From Acetivibrio saccincola (GTDB lineage Bacteria > Bacillota > Clostridia > Acetivibrionales > Acetivibrionaceae), in NCBI RefSeq assembly GCF_002844395.1, contig NZ_CP025197.1:2356001-2420000 (forward strand): a DNA stretch of 64,000 nt, read 5' to 3'. The notes beneath the pieces were generated by a model. That model saw only the letters and a list, made by a program, of their open reading frames with translations. It searched no databases and had not been told where the DNA came from. Of the stretch, positions 45,422 to 55,335 are shown piece after piece. How positions within the stretch are numbered: the stretch's first letter is position 1; the number at the start of each line of letters is the position of its first letter. Both the position numbers and the translations under genes were made by a program.

Positions 45422-48127
45422 TCATATATTTTCATTTCTTAAAGCATCTATAGGATTATCATCTTTTATTTTTCTCATGGAATAAATCATTGTTGCAAAA
45501 ACTACTGCAAAAACACTGCCTATGGCAATAACAACGCTATACCAAGGGACAAAGAATCCCGTCTCCCATCCTTCAATGATACTCCGGTAAATAAGATAGG
45601 TTACACCAAAGGATACAGGAATACCATACATCAACCCCTTAATTCCATAGAGCAGGCATTCATAATTCATCATTTTATTAAATCCCTTTTGGGTCATTCC
45701 TATAGACCTTAGCATTGCAAACTCCCGGCGGCGGAGGGCAATGTTTGTTGAAATTGTATTAAACACATTTGCCAGTGCTATCAGTGATATTAAAATTATA
45801 AATCCGTAGGAAAAAACATTAACAACGGTTACCAATGCTCTCATAGATTCCCCGTTTTCAGCAGCATCATACAGCCTTGAAACCGGTAATTCCTTTTCCT
45901 CTAAAATGCTGCACATTTTATTATATACAGACTTGTGATCATCCGCCTTAAAATACAATATTGCTTCCACACTTTCAATATTTCTGTCGGTGTAAGCTGA
46001 AATAGCACTGTAGGGGTACATAAATGTTATTGTATCTCCAAAGTTGTTATCCACACAAAATGGTTTTTCATCTGAAACAACACCAATTTTTAAATTTAAT
46101 TCCTCAGTTGCCTCATCAAAGGTTAATTTCATCTCCTCTTCCCCATTTTCAGCATTTTCACTGCTAAAAAAGTAAATTGTCTCTCCTGCATCATCAGTAT
46201 ATTTTCCGTTGTAATAATACCCTTCTATTTTTTTAATCTGTCTCAATTTAATTTCTCCAATTTCTTCCTCTAATATATGGAATGTATAATATTTACTTTC
46301 ATTACTATGTTTTGTAAAATCCCTAATAACAGCTAACGGCTCATCAGAATTTAAATATAATTCTTTATCATATGAATTTTTATTCAGAAACTTTTCATAC
46401 GAGCCATTATCAATAAAATATATTGAAGCACTAAATTCTTCATGTCCTGACTTGTAGTAAGGATAGTTTTCCCCGTATATTTTTTTGCGGTAATTTATAT
46501 ATTCTTTACTTAGACTATTTACTGGAACTTCAATATTTTTATGCTCAAAATATGCATAACTGCTGTCTTTAACTCCTTTTACCCCGGATAATTCTTCAAA
46601 CAACTCCTCTAATGAACACTTTTCACTAATGTCAGGCGTAAAGGTATAAATAATATCATATTCTTTCTCATCTATAACAGAATTGGTGCCCTTTGTAAGA
46701 TATGCACAAAAACTACTGGCAGATATAAACAAAACCACACTCATAAAAAGGGAAACTACTGTAGCACGATACTTTTTCTTGTTGCGTTTAAAATTCTTCC
46801 TAGCAATCATACCTTCAAATCCAAACAGCTTGTAAGTAAGCTTTGAGGTTTTCACCTTTCCTGCCTTAATCTTAACGTCATTATTTTGCCTGACGGCATC
46901 AATGGCAGATAACTTTACGGCGCGTCTTGCAGGAATATACGCAGATATCAGCACTGTAATAAACCCTATCAGTACTGCGGCAACCACAGCACCTGCCGAT
47001 ACATATAAATGCAGTTCCACATTTGAATTATATTGTAAAAAAGACATAAATAAATTTCTTGTAAGTTTTAATGTTACCCCTATTCCTGCAATTCCAGATA
47101 ATATGCCCAGCGGTATACCTATTATGCTTAAGATAAATGCCTCAAAAAGCACACTTCTTAACAGCTGCCTCTTGGTTGCACCTATAGATGATAAAAGGCC
47201 GAACTGCTTTGTCCTCTCACTTACGGATATGGAAAAAGCATTGTATATTAATGAAATTGAGCCAAACATTATAAGGGCAATTAAAACCCCGGCAAGTCCG
47301 TACAATACCTTATTAAAACCGATATCATCTGAAACACCGCTAAAAATAAGATAATCTCTGTTAGTTTCTCTTTTGTTTTCAGGAAAATTGGCATCTAAAA
47401 AATTATAAATATTTTTTATTTTTTTTACTTTGATATAGACATCATAATTGTCAGCACCGGCATTATCTGATAAAGTCAAAGCGGTATATCCGGGACCAAC
47501 ATAAGGTTCAAAGCTGGGACGTTCATAAAACCCCACCACGGTAAATATACGCTGTTCTCTTATCACCAATTCTTCAGTCTCTTCCATTCCGCCATTTTCA
47601 CCATTCAGATATCCAACACTTTGATCCAGTTCAAAGCCATCGGAAATCCTGCTTCCAATATCCAGTAAAAGCTCATCGCCTATTGAATATTTTACACCGC
47701 CATTAGTTTCTAAATGTTGAGGAAGAATTATCTCTAGCCTGCTTTCCGGCATTCTTCCCTCTATTAAATTAACGGGCATTACATCCATAAAGGTTTTGTC
47801 CATTCCCCCGATAAAAAGATACGGCATATAATCATTCCGTGATTCTTCCAGCTTTGCATAACCGATATTTTGGAGCCATGTATAAGACTCTACATCGGGG
47901 TTTTCCTCTAATTCATCAATCTGTGCTTTTTTTACGTTATATGCCGCACCGTGCCAATCCCCGTCCTGGGAAATGGCCACATCCAGCAAAAAATTCTGTA
48001 GGCTTGACACCGAAGTGGTAACCGCCGTAATCATTGATGCAGATAAAATAATCCCTATAATAGTTACAATGGTTCTTATTTTATTTCTTTTGAGAATTTG
48101 AAGAGTTACTTTATTAATTATATTCAC
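45422..48127 (-). CDS. ABC transporter permease, FtsX/MacB type
   Basis: 901 residues with an N-terminal membrane helix, a large extracellular region, a three-helix FtsX block (SLIYNAFSISVSERTKQFGLLSSIGATKRQL), a middle membrane segment, a second extracellular domain and a second FtsX block (NTISTNIALRRREFAMLRSIGMTQKGF). The duplicated layout is that of permeases that export or sense peptides and lipids. Its start overlaps the ATPase stop by 4 nt. A Bce-like two-component system is encoded 2.3 kb upstream in the same direction; control of this pair by it is inferred. Confidence 0.9.
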   Translation of the reverse strand: MNIINKVTLQILKRNKIRTIVTIIGIILSASMITAVTTSVSSLQNFLLDVAISQDGDWHGAAYNVKKAQIDELEENPDVESYTWLQNIGYAKLEESRNDYMPYLFIGGMDKTFMDVMPVNLIEGRMPESRLEIILPQHLETNGGVKYSIGDELLLDIGSRISDGFELDQSVGYLNGENGGMEETEELVIREQRIFTVVGFYERPSFEPYVGPGYTALTLSDNAGADNYDVYIKVKKIKNIYNFLDANFPENKRETNRDYLIFSGVSDDIGFNKVLYGLAGVLIALIMFGSISLIYNAFSISVSERTKQFGLLSSIGATKRQLLRSVLFEAFILSIIGIPLGILSGIAGIGVTLKLTRNLFMSFLQYNSNVELHLYVSAGAVVAAVLIGFITVLISAYIPARRAVKLSAIDAVRQNNDVKIKAGKVKTSKLTYKLFGFEGMIARKNFKRNKKKYRATVVSLFMSVVLFISASSFCAYLTKGTNSVIDEKEYDIIYTFTPDISEKCSLEELFEELSGVKGVKDSSYAYFEHKNIEVPVNSLSKEYINYRKKIYGENYPYYKSGHEEFSASIYFIDNGSYEKFLNKNSYDKELYLNSDEPLAVIRDFTKHSNESKYYTFHILEEEIGEIKLRQIKKIEGYYYNGKYTDDAGETIYFFSSENAENGEEEMKLTFDEATEELNLKIGVVSDEKPFCVDNNFGDTITFMYPYSAISAYTDRNIESVEAILYFKADDHKSVYNKMCSILEEKELPVSRLYDAAENGESMRALVTVVNVFSYGFIILISLIALANVFNTISTNIALRRREFAMLRSIGMTQKGFNKMMNYECLLYGIKGLMYGIPVSFGVTYLIYRSIIEGWETGFFVPWYSVVIAIGSVFAVVFATMIYSMRKIKDDNPIDALRNENI

Positions 48128-48819
48128 CTTCCAATCACCTCATCTCGGGTGATTTTTCCATCTTCAATGGCAATAATGCGCTGAGCCTGCAGGGCAATGT
48201 TCTCATCATGTGTAACTATAATCAAAGTTTGATTGTATTTCTTGTTTGAAAGTTTTAAAAGTTCAATAATCTCCTGACTGTTTTTTGAATCCAGGTTCCC
48301 TGTAGGCTCATCGGCAAGAACAACAGCCGGAGCATTTATTAATGCCCTGCCTATGGATACGCGCTGCTGCTGGCCTCCTGAAAGCTGATTTGGAAGATGA
48401 TTTTCCCTGCCCTTAAGATTTAGCGTCTCAAGAAGTTCTTCCAATCTCTCATTATTTACTTTCCTGCCGTCCATAAGCACAGGCAGGGTAATGTTTTCTA
48501 TAACATTTAGCACAGGAATAAGATTGTAAAACTGATATATAAGTCCAACTTGTCTTCTGCGGAAGACTGCAAGTTGTTCATCATTTTTTGCATAGACATC
48601 CTGACCATCCACATAAACCTTTCCGCTGGTTGGTTTGTCCACCCCGCCTAAAATGTGCAATAGTGTAGATTTTCCCGATCCGGAAGGTCCTATGATTGCT
48701 ATAAACTCACCTTTTTTTACTGAAAATGTTACCCCGTCTAATGCCCTTACTTCATTTTCCCCTTTTCCATATGTTTTTGTAAGATTTTCTACTCTCAACA
48801 ATTCCATAATGCCATTCAT
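48124..48819 (-). CDS. ABC transporter ATP-binding protein (MacB/LolD type)
   Basis: 231 residues with Walker [10 protein letters not shown], signature LSGGQQQR and Walker [13 protein letters not shown]. It pairs with the FtsX-type permease directly downstream (4-nt overlap). ATG 48819 lies right after AGGAG and ATG 48807 twelve nt after it; neither spacing is ideal, and 48807 gives the usual [11 protein letters not shown] start. Candidate operator repeats lie upstream. Confidence 0.93.
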   Translation of the reverse strand: MNGIMELLRVENLTKTYGKGENEVRALDGVTFSVKKGEFIAIIGPSGSGKSTLLHILGGVDKPTSGKVYVDGQDVYAKNDEQLAVFRRRQVGLIYQFYNLIPVLNVIENITLPVLMDGRKVNNERLEELLETLNLKGRENHLPNQLSGGQQQRVSIGRALINAPAVVLADEPTGNLDSKNSQEIIELLKLSNKKYNQTLIIVTHDENIALQAQRIIAIEDGKITRDEVIGR

Positions 48820-48856
48820 CTCCTATTTTTAGTTTATGCCATAATTATATCTTTCT

Positions 48857-48900
48857 TAAGTGACAGGGCAGTGACTTTAAAATAACAAAAACGTCACTTA
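48857..48900 (-). promoter_or_regulatory. GTGAC repeats upstream of the ABC transporter
   Basis: TAAGTGAC at 48857-48864, AGTGAC at ~48870 and the inverse GTCACTTA at 48893-48900 lie 40-80 bp before the ATPase start. Repeats of this kind are typical of regulator binding near Bce-type transporter genes. The binding protein is not known. Confidence 0.45.
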
Positions 48901-48914
48901 AAACAGGAATTAAA

Positions 48915-48965
48915 TTTATAAGTCAAAACCTAAATATTTTAAATATTTAGGTTTTGACTTATAAA
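48915..48965. repeat. 51-bp perfect palindrome
   Basis: Two 25-nt arms are exact inverse complements around one central base. The outer arm reads TTTATAAGTCAAAACC and the inner end TAAATATTT. It lies between the ABC operon and the M24 peptidase gene. Confidence 0.95.
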
Positions 48966-48996
48966 TACAGATATATATGGCTTGTTGGAGCAGTTT

Positions 48997-50187
48997 CTAA
49001 AATACAGGTATCAAACCTTTGCTATCTCCTGTTATACATATTCCACCCTCATTGGTGACTTTAAAAGTATTTTCAATTCCTACCATTCCAACGTTTTCAA
49101 TGCCCTTTTTAGGTTCTAAAGCCAGCACCATACCCTCTTTGAGAGGCTCTTCAAAACCTTCTGCAATAACAGGCATTTCATCAACATGAAGTCCTATTCC
49201 ATGGCCTAAAAACTTTACACTTCTTTTTTCAAAACCCATAAAATTTTGTTTAAATTCCTCGGAAAGACTACCCATTATATCTCTGTAAATATCAGCCGGA
49301 GCTATCCCTGGCTTTAACATTGATGCAATTTTGTCCTGTATATCAACGCAAGTTTTGTGCTGTGCCACCACCTCATCAGGAAGGGGTTTGCCGAACATAT
49401 ACGTCATTGTCTTGTCTGTATGATAACCTTCCACACCACAGCCAACGTCAACAAATACCAAGTCACCTTTTTTAAGTTTTCTTTCGTGGCTACCTAAAAG
49501 TGGTACTGCAGGACTCAGTCCATAATTTCCTCCAGGTCCATTAAAGTAGGTTGGGTAAATGGAACTTTCCCCAAAACAAATATGTCCGATAAGTATTTCT
49601 GTATCAAACATTCCAAAACGTGCTATTCCCTGATGCCCTTCTTCCACCATTATTGAATATAATTTCGTTGCAAACTCAACTTCACTCATTCCTTCTTCAA
49701 GAATTTCAGGTACACGTTCTTCCAGTATCTTTTTATGGATAGTTCCGCACCTTTCCATTATTTCCATCTCATAAGGACTTTTAACCGACCGTATGCCGGA
49801 AATCTGCCTGTCTAGAGATTTCACATTTTTAAAGGGAAAATACTTTTGAAACCTCTCATAAAAGCCAAGAGGTACAAACTCCGTCTCAAGGTATATGGTA
49901 TCCGGGATGCTTGTAAAATTTTGAGCTGCATCCCTAAAACTTCTCATTGGTTTAATGTTAGGGAAAAGGGATTCATCCATGGCCCTTTCAAAGCTTCTTC
50001 TAACCCACAAGGTTGCCTCATCGTCCCGTGGGATTAAAAGCATCCCCTCCGGCATGGTGCCGGTAAAATAATAAAGGTTCACTTTACTAAAAATAACTGC
50101 CATTTCCCAGCCGGCATTCTGCTCATCCATTATCTTACGGAATCTTTCCATGCGGGATTTTAGCTCATCTAATGGTACCTTTTTCAT
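48997..50187 (-). CDS. M24 family Xaa-Pro peptidase
   Basis: 396 residues with a creatinase-like N-terminal domain and a pita-bread catalytic domain. Metal ligands are the two Asp in [15 protein letters not shown], His in [12 protein letters not shown], and Glu in ALEPKKG and GIENTF. This predicts an Xaa-Pro aminopeptidase or dipeptidase in the cytoplasm. RBS GGAGG precedes the ATG. It lies between the two-component system and the transporter. Confidence 0.92.
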   Translation of the reverse strand: MKKVPLDELKSRMERFRKIMDEQNAGWEMAVIFSKVNLYYFTGTMPEGMLLIPRDDEATLWVRRSFERAMDESLFPNIKPMRSFRDAAQNFTSIPDTIYLETEFVPLGFYERFQKYFPFKNVKSLDRQISGIRSVKSPYEMEIMERCGTIHKKILEERVPEILEEGMSEVEFATKLYSIMVEEGHQGIARFGMFDTEILIGHICFGESSIYPTYFNGPGGNYGLSPAVPLLGSHERKLKKGDLVFVDVGCGVEGYHTDKTMTYMFGKPLPDEVVAQHKTCVDIQDKIASMLKPGIAPADIYRDIMGSLSEEFKQNFMGFEKRSVKFLGHGIGLHVDEMPVIAEGFEEPLKEGMVLALEPKKGIENVGMVGIENTFKVTNEGGICITGDSKGLIPVF

Positions 50188-50292
50188 TTATAACCTCCTA
50201 AAGTTAAAGAAATTATTTATATTTAAATGTTAGCCGAAATTCATAAGAATTATATCATACTAAATACCTACTGGCTACTTCCCTTTCCGGAA

Positions 50293-50401
50293 TTATATAT
50301 TTTCATTTCTCAACGCATCTATAGGATTATCCTTTTTAATTTTTCTCATGGAGTAAACCATTGTTACAAACACTATAGTAAAGACACTACCTATGGCATT
50401 T
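50293..50401 (-). pseudogene. 3'-end remnant of a second FtsX-type permease
   Basis: The minus strand reads AIGSVFTIVFVTMVYSMRK followed by IKKDNPIDALRNENI, nearly identical to the last ~34 residues of the intact permease at 45422. Nothing upstream matches. It lies directly after the histidine kinase gene, where Bce-type operons carry their transporter, so a transporter copy was probably lost here. Confidence 0.8.
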
Positions 50402-50441
50402 GCAATTCTTCTTCCCCTATGTCACTTAGAGCATTAGTATA

Positions 50442-51473
50442 TTAAATTGTTTGTTTGTAAAACCTTACTGTAAATTTGGCGCCCCCATCCATTTTGTTTT
50501 CTGCTTTAACGGTACCATTTTGATTTGCAATAATTGTCCTTGCAAGGGCAAGACCTATCCCAACACTATGGCTGCCGGCATTTTTACCTTTATAAAACCG
50601 TTTAAATAAATGTGGTAAATCCTCCCTATCTATACCCGGCCCGTTATCACTTATTACAATCTCTGTATAAATAGGATTTTCTTCTGCCTGTATTGTTATT
50701 TTTCCGCCCTTTTGCGTGTTTTCCATACAGTTTTTTATTATATTCCCAATGGCTTCAACAGACCAGGACAAGTCTCCTTTATAGGTCTCGTCCCCGTTTA
50801 TATTAACTTCAATCTGCTGCTCCCTAAGTTCTAAAGGTATTGCAATGGGTGCTATGGAAAGCTTAATCAGTTCAGAAACCAACACTGTTTTCCGCTGAAG
50901 AGTAACAGTGCCTGCATCTAATCTCGATATTTTAAGAAGTGCAGATATAAGCCACTCTATCCTTGAAAGCAGCATCTCAGTTTCATTTACAAGCTCCTGC
51001 CTTTTTTTATAGGGAAGTTCTTTTTTTGATAAAAGAGATAACAATATATTTATTGATGTAAGAGGGGTTCTGATTTGGTGGGATATGTCGGCAAGAGAGT
51101 CCGCCAGGTATACTTTTTCTTTTTTTAGCATTTCCGCCTGCTCTTTTAATCTTATAATAAGCTTTTGTACTTCATCCTGTAAAATTGAAAGTTCACCCTC
51201 TGAGTATTCATTTAAATCTATAAAATCTTTCCCGTGAAGGATTTTATCAATCTTATTGCTTAGTTGTGCAATTTTTGTATATCTTTTATATGTAATTATA
51301 AAATGGCTTAAAATAAACATTAAACATAGAATAAAAGTAAAAATGCCGCACTTATTTCCATATATAAAACTAATACCGGTAGCAAGGAATGTTAGAATAG
51401 AAAAAAATAAAAGGCTTTTTTTTATCTCAGGATTCCTAAAAAAACTCACATTACTCACCAACCTTGTATCCAA
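50442..51473 (-). CDS. Bce-like intramembrane-sensing histidine kinase
   Basis: About 335-343 residues. Two membrane helices at the N-terminus are separated by almost no extracellular loop, the intramembrane-sensing layout of BceS. HisKA follows with the phospho-His in SLADISHQIRTPLTSI, then an HATPase with IGNIIKNCMENT, DNGPGI and GIGLALAR. The start is unclear: TTG 51473, GTG 51458 or GTG 51449 just after the regulator stop. Bce systems sense peptide antibiotics through their ABC transporter; the nearby FtsX transporter fits, but the ligand is unknown. Confidence 0.88.
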   Translation of the reverse strand: MDTRLVSNVSFFRNPEIKKSLLFFSILTFLATGISFIYGNKCGIFTFILCLMFILSHFIITYKRYTKIAQLSNKIDKILHGKDFIDLNEYSEGELSILQDEVQKLIIRLKEQAEMLKKEKVYLADSLADISHQIRTPLTSINILLSLLSKKELPYKKRQELVNETEMLLSRIEWLISALLKISRLDAGTVTLQRKTVLVSELIKLSIAPIAIPLELREQQIEVNINGDETYKGDLSWSVEAIGNIIKNCMENTQKGGKITIQAEENPIYTEIVISDNGPGIDREDLPHLFKRFYKGKNAGSHSVGIGLALARTIIANQNGTVKAENKMDGGAKFTVRFYKQTI

Positions 51474-52122
51474 GCCCGCGAATGGTTTTTATTATTTTTG
51501 GATTTTGGGGGTCATCTTCTATTTTTTCACGCAGGCGTTTTATATACACAGTTAATGTATTGTCGTTTACATACTCCCCGGCAATGCTCCAAATTTCTTC
51601 AATGAGCCTGCTTCGGGACAAAACAATACCCTTGTTATTGATAAATACCAACAATAATCTATATTCCAACGCTGAAAGATAAATTTCTTCCCCGTTTTTT
51701 GTAACTAAACCTTTAACTGTATCTATGCATATATTATCAAGTTTTACTACCGGTATACTCTCCCCACTTCTTCTTAAAACATTTCTTATACGGGATAAAA
51801 GTTCCCTTGGACGAAAAGGCTTTATCACGTAATCATACGCTCCCATGTCAAGACCTGTCACTACACTGTATTCATCATCTGAAGCAGTTAAAAAAATAAC
51901 CGGAGTACTTGTATTTTCCTTTACAGCTGCACAAACGGCAAAACCGTTTCCGTCCTTTAAAGATATATCCAGCAAAATCAAATCATACTTTTTCTTGATT
52001 ATTTTCTCAATAGCTTCTTTTTGACCTGCCGCCCATTCCACTTCATAACCTTCATCGGATAAGTATTCAGTTAAATTGATTACAATACTTTCGTCATCTT
52101 CAACAATAAGTATCTTTGCCAT
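51451..52122 (-). CDS. OmpR-type response regulator
   Basis: About 223 residues from ATG 52122, which follows GGGGAG. The frame runs to 52194, but MAKILIVEDDES is the normal start. The receiver domain has the phosphoacceptor in LILLDISLKDG and the Lys in VIKPF; the winged-helix domain ends TIRGLGYKV. It overlaps or abuts the kinase gene and forms its cognate pair. Confidence 0.93.
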   Translation of the reverse strand: MAKILIVEDDESIVINLTEYLSDEGYEVEWAAGQKEAIEKIIKKKYDLILLDISLKDGNGFAVCAAVKENTSTPVIFLTASDDEYSVVTGLDMGAYDYVIKPFRPRELLSRIRNVLRRSGESIPVVKLDNICIDTVKGLVTKNGEEIYLSALEYRLLLVFINNKGIVLSRSRLIEEIWSIAGEYVNDNTLTVYIKRLREKIEDDPQNPKIIKTIRGLGYKVGE

Positions 52123-52219
52123 AGGTCTCCCCTGTTTTATTATAATCCTTTCATATAATAAACTACTATTGATAGCTGTAATAATTTTCAGCACATAACT
52201 TCTATAGCAGCAAATAGAG

Positions 52220-52242
52220 ATAAGGAGGCATTTGCCCCCTTA
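52220..52242 (-). terminator. Hairpin after the acyl-CoA synthetase gene
   Basis: TAAGG-GGCA and TGCC-CCTTA form a stem immediately after the stop codon. The downstream T-tract is poor, so the terminator call is tentative. Confidence 0.45.
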
Positions 52243-53901
52243 TTATTTACATTGTTTTTTAGCTTTTTCTATTTCAACCTGGGCAGCAACTAAACAAGTT
52301 GCACCATACTTTTCCCTCAAACGCGGCTTTTCAATCTTACCTGTAGGATTACGGGGTACTTTGTCAAAAATAATCCTCCTCGGACGTTTATAACGGGGTA
52401 ATTCCTTGCAAAAACTATTTATTTCTTCTTCCGTACACTCCATACCTGGCTTTAATTCTATAATGGCAGTTGCTATTTCACCAAGGCGTTTGTCAGGAAG
52501 ACCAATAACCGCTGCATCTTTAATTGCATCATGGGAACGGAGAAAATCCTCAATTTGTACAGGATATATATTTTCGCCGCCACTTATAATTACATCTTTT
52601 TTCCTGTCCACCAGGTAGATAAATCCATCCTTATCCATTTTTGCCATGTCACCGGTATATAGCCAGCCATCTTTCAGTATTGCAGCAGTTGCTTTTGGAT
52701 CATTATAATAACATTTCATTACACCTGGCCCTTTAACTATTAATTCCCCTACTTCTCCCTGTGCCACATCTTCTCCCTTTTCGTTGACAATTCTGGCCTC
52801 CCAGTTGTACCCTGGCTTTCCGATAGCCCCGACTTTATGAATATTTTCTATACCTAAATGCACACATCCAGGTCCGCAGGATTCACTGAGACCATAGTTT
52901 GTATCATATTCATGATTTGGAAAGTACTTTTTCCAACGCTGAATCAAACTTGGCGGAACCGGCTGTGCACCAATATGCATCAGCCTCCACTGGGAAAGCT
53001 GGTAGTCCTCCAACTTTACATCCCCTCTTTCAATGGCATCAAGAATATCCTGTGCCCAGGGAACTAAAAGCCATACAATGGTGATTTTTTCTTCAGACAC
53101 TGTCCTTAATATCCAATCCGGTTTAATTCCACGAAGCAATATAGCTTTGCTGCCTGAAAGCAGACTCCCAAACCAGTGCATCTTAGCACCTGTATGGTAG
53201 AGGGGCGGTATACATAAAAAATTATCTTCACGAGTTTGACGGTGATGATTTTGTTCTGTATAACATGCTGACAATAAACTTCCATGACTGTGTAAAATAG
53301 CTTTTGGAAAACCGGTAGTACCTGATGAAAAATATATTGCCGCATCATCAGCGTCAGTTATATCAACCTGTGGAGGTTCTGAGGAACAGTTAGCAGTAAG
53401 GCGGTCATAACTTTCTGCAAAAGAAGGTCTGTTTTCTCCTGCATAAAGAAGCAGTTTTATTTGGGGTATTTCCTCATAAATATTCTCTAGACGTCCAATA
53501 AATTCAGGTCCAAAAATTAAAGCAGAGGATCCTGATAACTCCAGACAATATTTTATTTCCTCCGCTGTATATCTGAAATTTAAAGGAACTGCCACTGCAC
53601 CAGATTTTAATATCCCAAAATAAATAGGCAGCCATTCTAAACAATTCATTAAAAGAATGGCTACTTTATCCCCTTTTTTAATACCTCTCTTTATCAGTAA
53701 ATTAGCCAAACGGTTTGCTTTTTCTTCAAAAACACGCCAAGTCATATCCCGGCGGTATTCACCTGCAGGATTATTTTCTATAAGCTCATACTCTTTCCAA
53801 ATTACATTGTCTCTCTCCTGAAGCTCTAAATTTATCTCAACTAAGCAAGTCTCATTTCCATACATATCAGCATTACGCGATAGTAGTTCAGTAATAGGCA
53901 T
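52243..53901 (-). CDS. AMP-forming acyl-CoA synthetase
   Basis: 552 residues of the ANL adenylating superfamily. A3 is YFSSGTTGFPKA, A7-type YTGDMAKMDKDGFIYLVDRKKD, A8 ISGGENIYP, and the catalytic Lys is in RNPTGKIEKPRL. It activates a carboxylic acid with ATP and couples it to CoA. Sequence style suggests a fatty or medium-chain acid, but the substrate is not determinable. It is a single gene with ~490 bp upstream. Confidence 0.9.
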   Translation of the reverse strand: MPITELLSRNADMYGNETCLVEINLELQERDNVIWKEYELIENNPAGEYRRDMTWRVFEEKANRLANLLIKRGIKKGDKVAILLMNCLEWLPIYFGILKSGAVAVPLNFRYTAEEIKYCLELSGSSALIFGPEFIGRLENIYEEIPQIKLLLYAGENRPSFAESYDRLTANCSSEPPQVDITDADDAAIYFSSGTTGFPKAILHSHGSLLSACYTEQNHHRQTREDNFLCIPPLYHTGAKMHWFGSLLSGSKAILLRGIKPDWILRTVSEEKITIVWLLVPWAQDILDAIERGDVKLEDYQLSQWRLMHIGAQPVPPSLIQRWKKYFPNHEYDTNYGLSESCGPGCVHLGIENIHKVGAIGKPGYNWEARIVNEKGEDVAQGEVGELIVKGPGVMKCYYNDPKATAAILKDGWLYTGDMAKMDKDGFIYLVDRKKDVIISGGENIYPVQIEDFLRSHDAIKDAAVIGLPDKRLGEIATAIIELKPGMECTEEEINSFCKELPRYKRPRRIIFDKVPRNPTGKIEKPRLREKYGATCLVAAQVEIEKAKKQCK

Positions 53902-54105
53902 TTCATTTCCTCTCCATTCTACCCTTATAAAATATTAATATTTATATAAAAAGCCGTACTACATGAGTACTACCTTTCATATTTTTATTTAAATATTACA
54001 AGTTTTTTTTAAATATTACAAGCCATGTTTTTTCACAAAATGCATTTTAAAAAATACATTTTAATTATAAATGATTAAATTAACTTAATCAATAGATTCT
54101 TATGA

Positions 54106-54238
54106 TAAGCAAATTGCGTTGTAACATATTTTTATTGTGTATCAAATCAGCATTCCTCTCATCTTTTTAGGGGAAGGCTTTTTTGCACTGTTCTATGAGC
54201 TTGTGTTATTAATTGTTTTCAACATCGCAATTTGCTTA
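54106..54238. other. 133-bp element bounded by a 13-bp inverted repeat
   Basis: TAAGCAAATTGCG and its exact inverse complement lie 107 nt apart. Inside, a 7-bp hairpin (TTCCTCT/AGGGGAA) and TAACA/TGTTA matches extend the fold. It could be a structured RNA or a small mobile-element remnant; neither is shown. The rest of the 53.9-54.4 kb gap shows nothing else firm. Confidence 0.6.
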
Positions 54239-54391
54239 ATAATTGCTTTTAAATCTTGCTTTTGGTTTTTAAATTTATATAACGGGGTATATAATAACAA
54301 AGTACCACATGTCAGTACCTTAATACATACTTTAGTATTTTTTTGTAACAATAATAGCCAGTACATTACTTTTTAAAAGGAGAGGATTAAA

Positions 54392-55204
54392 TTGAAAACA
54401 GTTACTCTACACAACGGCGTTCAAATGCCTATAATAGGTTTAGGTACCTACAGGCTGGAAAATAGCGAAGCTACCTCGGATTTAATTGTAAAAGCACTTG
54501 AAATTGGATACAGACATATTGATACAGCATCTGCATATGGAAATGAAGAGGCTATTGGAAAAGGCATTAAAAAAAGTACTGTTCCAAGAGAAGAAATCTT
54601 TCTTGTATCAAAAGTTGCCAACCCGGACCAGGGATATGACAGTACAATAAAATCATTTAATGAATCTTTAGAAAGACTTCAAACAGATTATCTTGATTTA
54701 TATTTAATTCACTGGCCTAAAGAATTAAGCAATGAAACCTGGAAGGCATTTGAATATTTATATGAAGAAAAGAAAATAAGGGCTATAGGTGTCAGCAATT
54801 TTTTAATAAATCATTTAGAAGATTTACTGCCAAACACAAAAATAACACCTATGGTAAATCAGGTGGAATTTCACCCCTACCTTATACAGCCGGAACTTTT
54901 AGATTATTGTAATAAGAAAAATATAAAAATCGAAGCCTGGAGCCCTCTTATGAAAGGAGAAATTTTAAATATTGATTTAATTGATAAACTGGCAAAGAAA
55001 TATAATAAAACCCATGCACAAATTGTACTTAGATGGAATATCCAAATGGGTATAATTACAATTCCTAAGTCAGCCAATATAGATAGAATTAAATCTAATT
55101 TAGAAATATTTGATTTTGAACTTTCTAAAGAAGATATGTTGAGTATAAATAAACTTGACAGAGGTTACAGGGTGGGTCCCGATCCAAACAACTTTGACTT
55201 TTAA
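54392..55204 (+). CDS. Aldo/keto reductase
   Basis: 270 residues of the NADPH-dependent aldo/keto reductase superfamily. Tetrad motifs are DTASAYGNEEAIG (Asp, Tyr), VSKV (Lys) and LIHWP (His), with the cofactor segment IPKSANIDRIKSNLEIF. The start is TTG 54392 behind AAAGGAGAGG. The substrate is unknown; 2,5-diketogluconate and methylglyoxal reductases are the nearest types. Confidence 0.94.
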   Translation: MKTVTLHNGVQMPIIGLGTYRLENSEATSDLIVKALEIGYRHIDTASAYGNEEAIGKGIKKSTVPREEIFLVSKVANPDQGYDSTIKSFNESLERLQTDYLDLYLIHWPKELSNETWKAFEYLYEEKKIRAIGVSNFLINHLEDLLPNTKITPMVNQVEFHPYLIQPELLDYCNKKNIKIEAWSPLMKGEILNIDLIDKLAKKYNKTHAQIVLRWNIQMGIITIPKSANIDRIKSNLEIFDFELSKEDMLSINKLDRGYRVGPDPNNFDF

Positions 55205-55210
55205 GTTCAT

Positions 55211-55243
55211 GGCCGCCGGCACTTTACCTGGCGGCTATTTTTA
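55211..55243 (+). terminator. Aldo/keto reductase terminator
   Basis: GCCGCC and GGCGGC form a GC stem across a 12-nt loop, followed by TATTTTT, directly after the reductase stop. Confidence 0.88.
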
Positions 55244-55267
55244 CGTTAATCAATCTTCTGAAAAAAA

Positions 55268-55296
55268 TTGAAACCCTGTTTATATATTGATATGCT
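55268..55296 (+). promoter_or_regulatory. Candidate promoter of the toxin/immunity cassette
   Basis: TTGAAA at 55268-55273 and TATGCT at 55291-55296 are 17 nt apart, some 40 nt before the pentapeptide gene start. A TATAAA lies 4 nt further on. Confidence 0.5.
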
Positions 55297-55335
55297 ATAA
55301 ATGGTAACATTTTCATTAAAAAGGGGTTGAAAATT

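Noticed and set aside
48915-48965. Palindrome as an ordinary intrinsic terminator
   Set aside because: One-base centre, AT-rich inner stem and no T-run make standard termination unlikely.
50227-50445. 72-residue plus-strand frame
   Set aside because: It is antisense to the permease remnant, which explains the sequence better.
54137-54376. 79-residue hydrophobic frame in the intergenic gap
   Set aside because: No RBS, overlaps the inverted-repeat element, and AT-rich DNA gives hydrophobic frames by chance.
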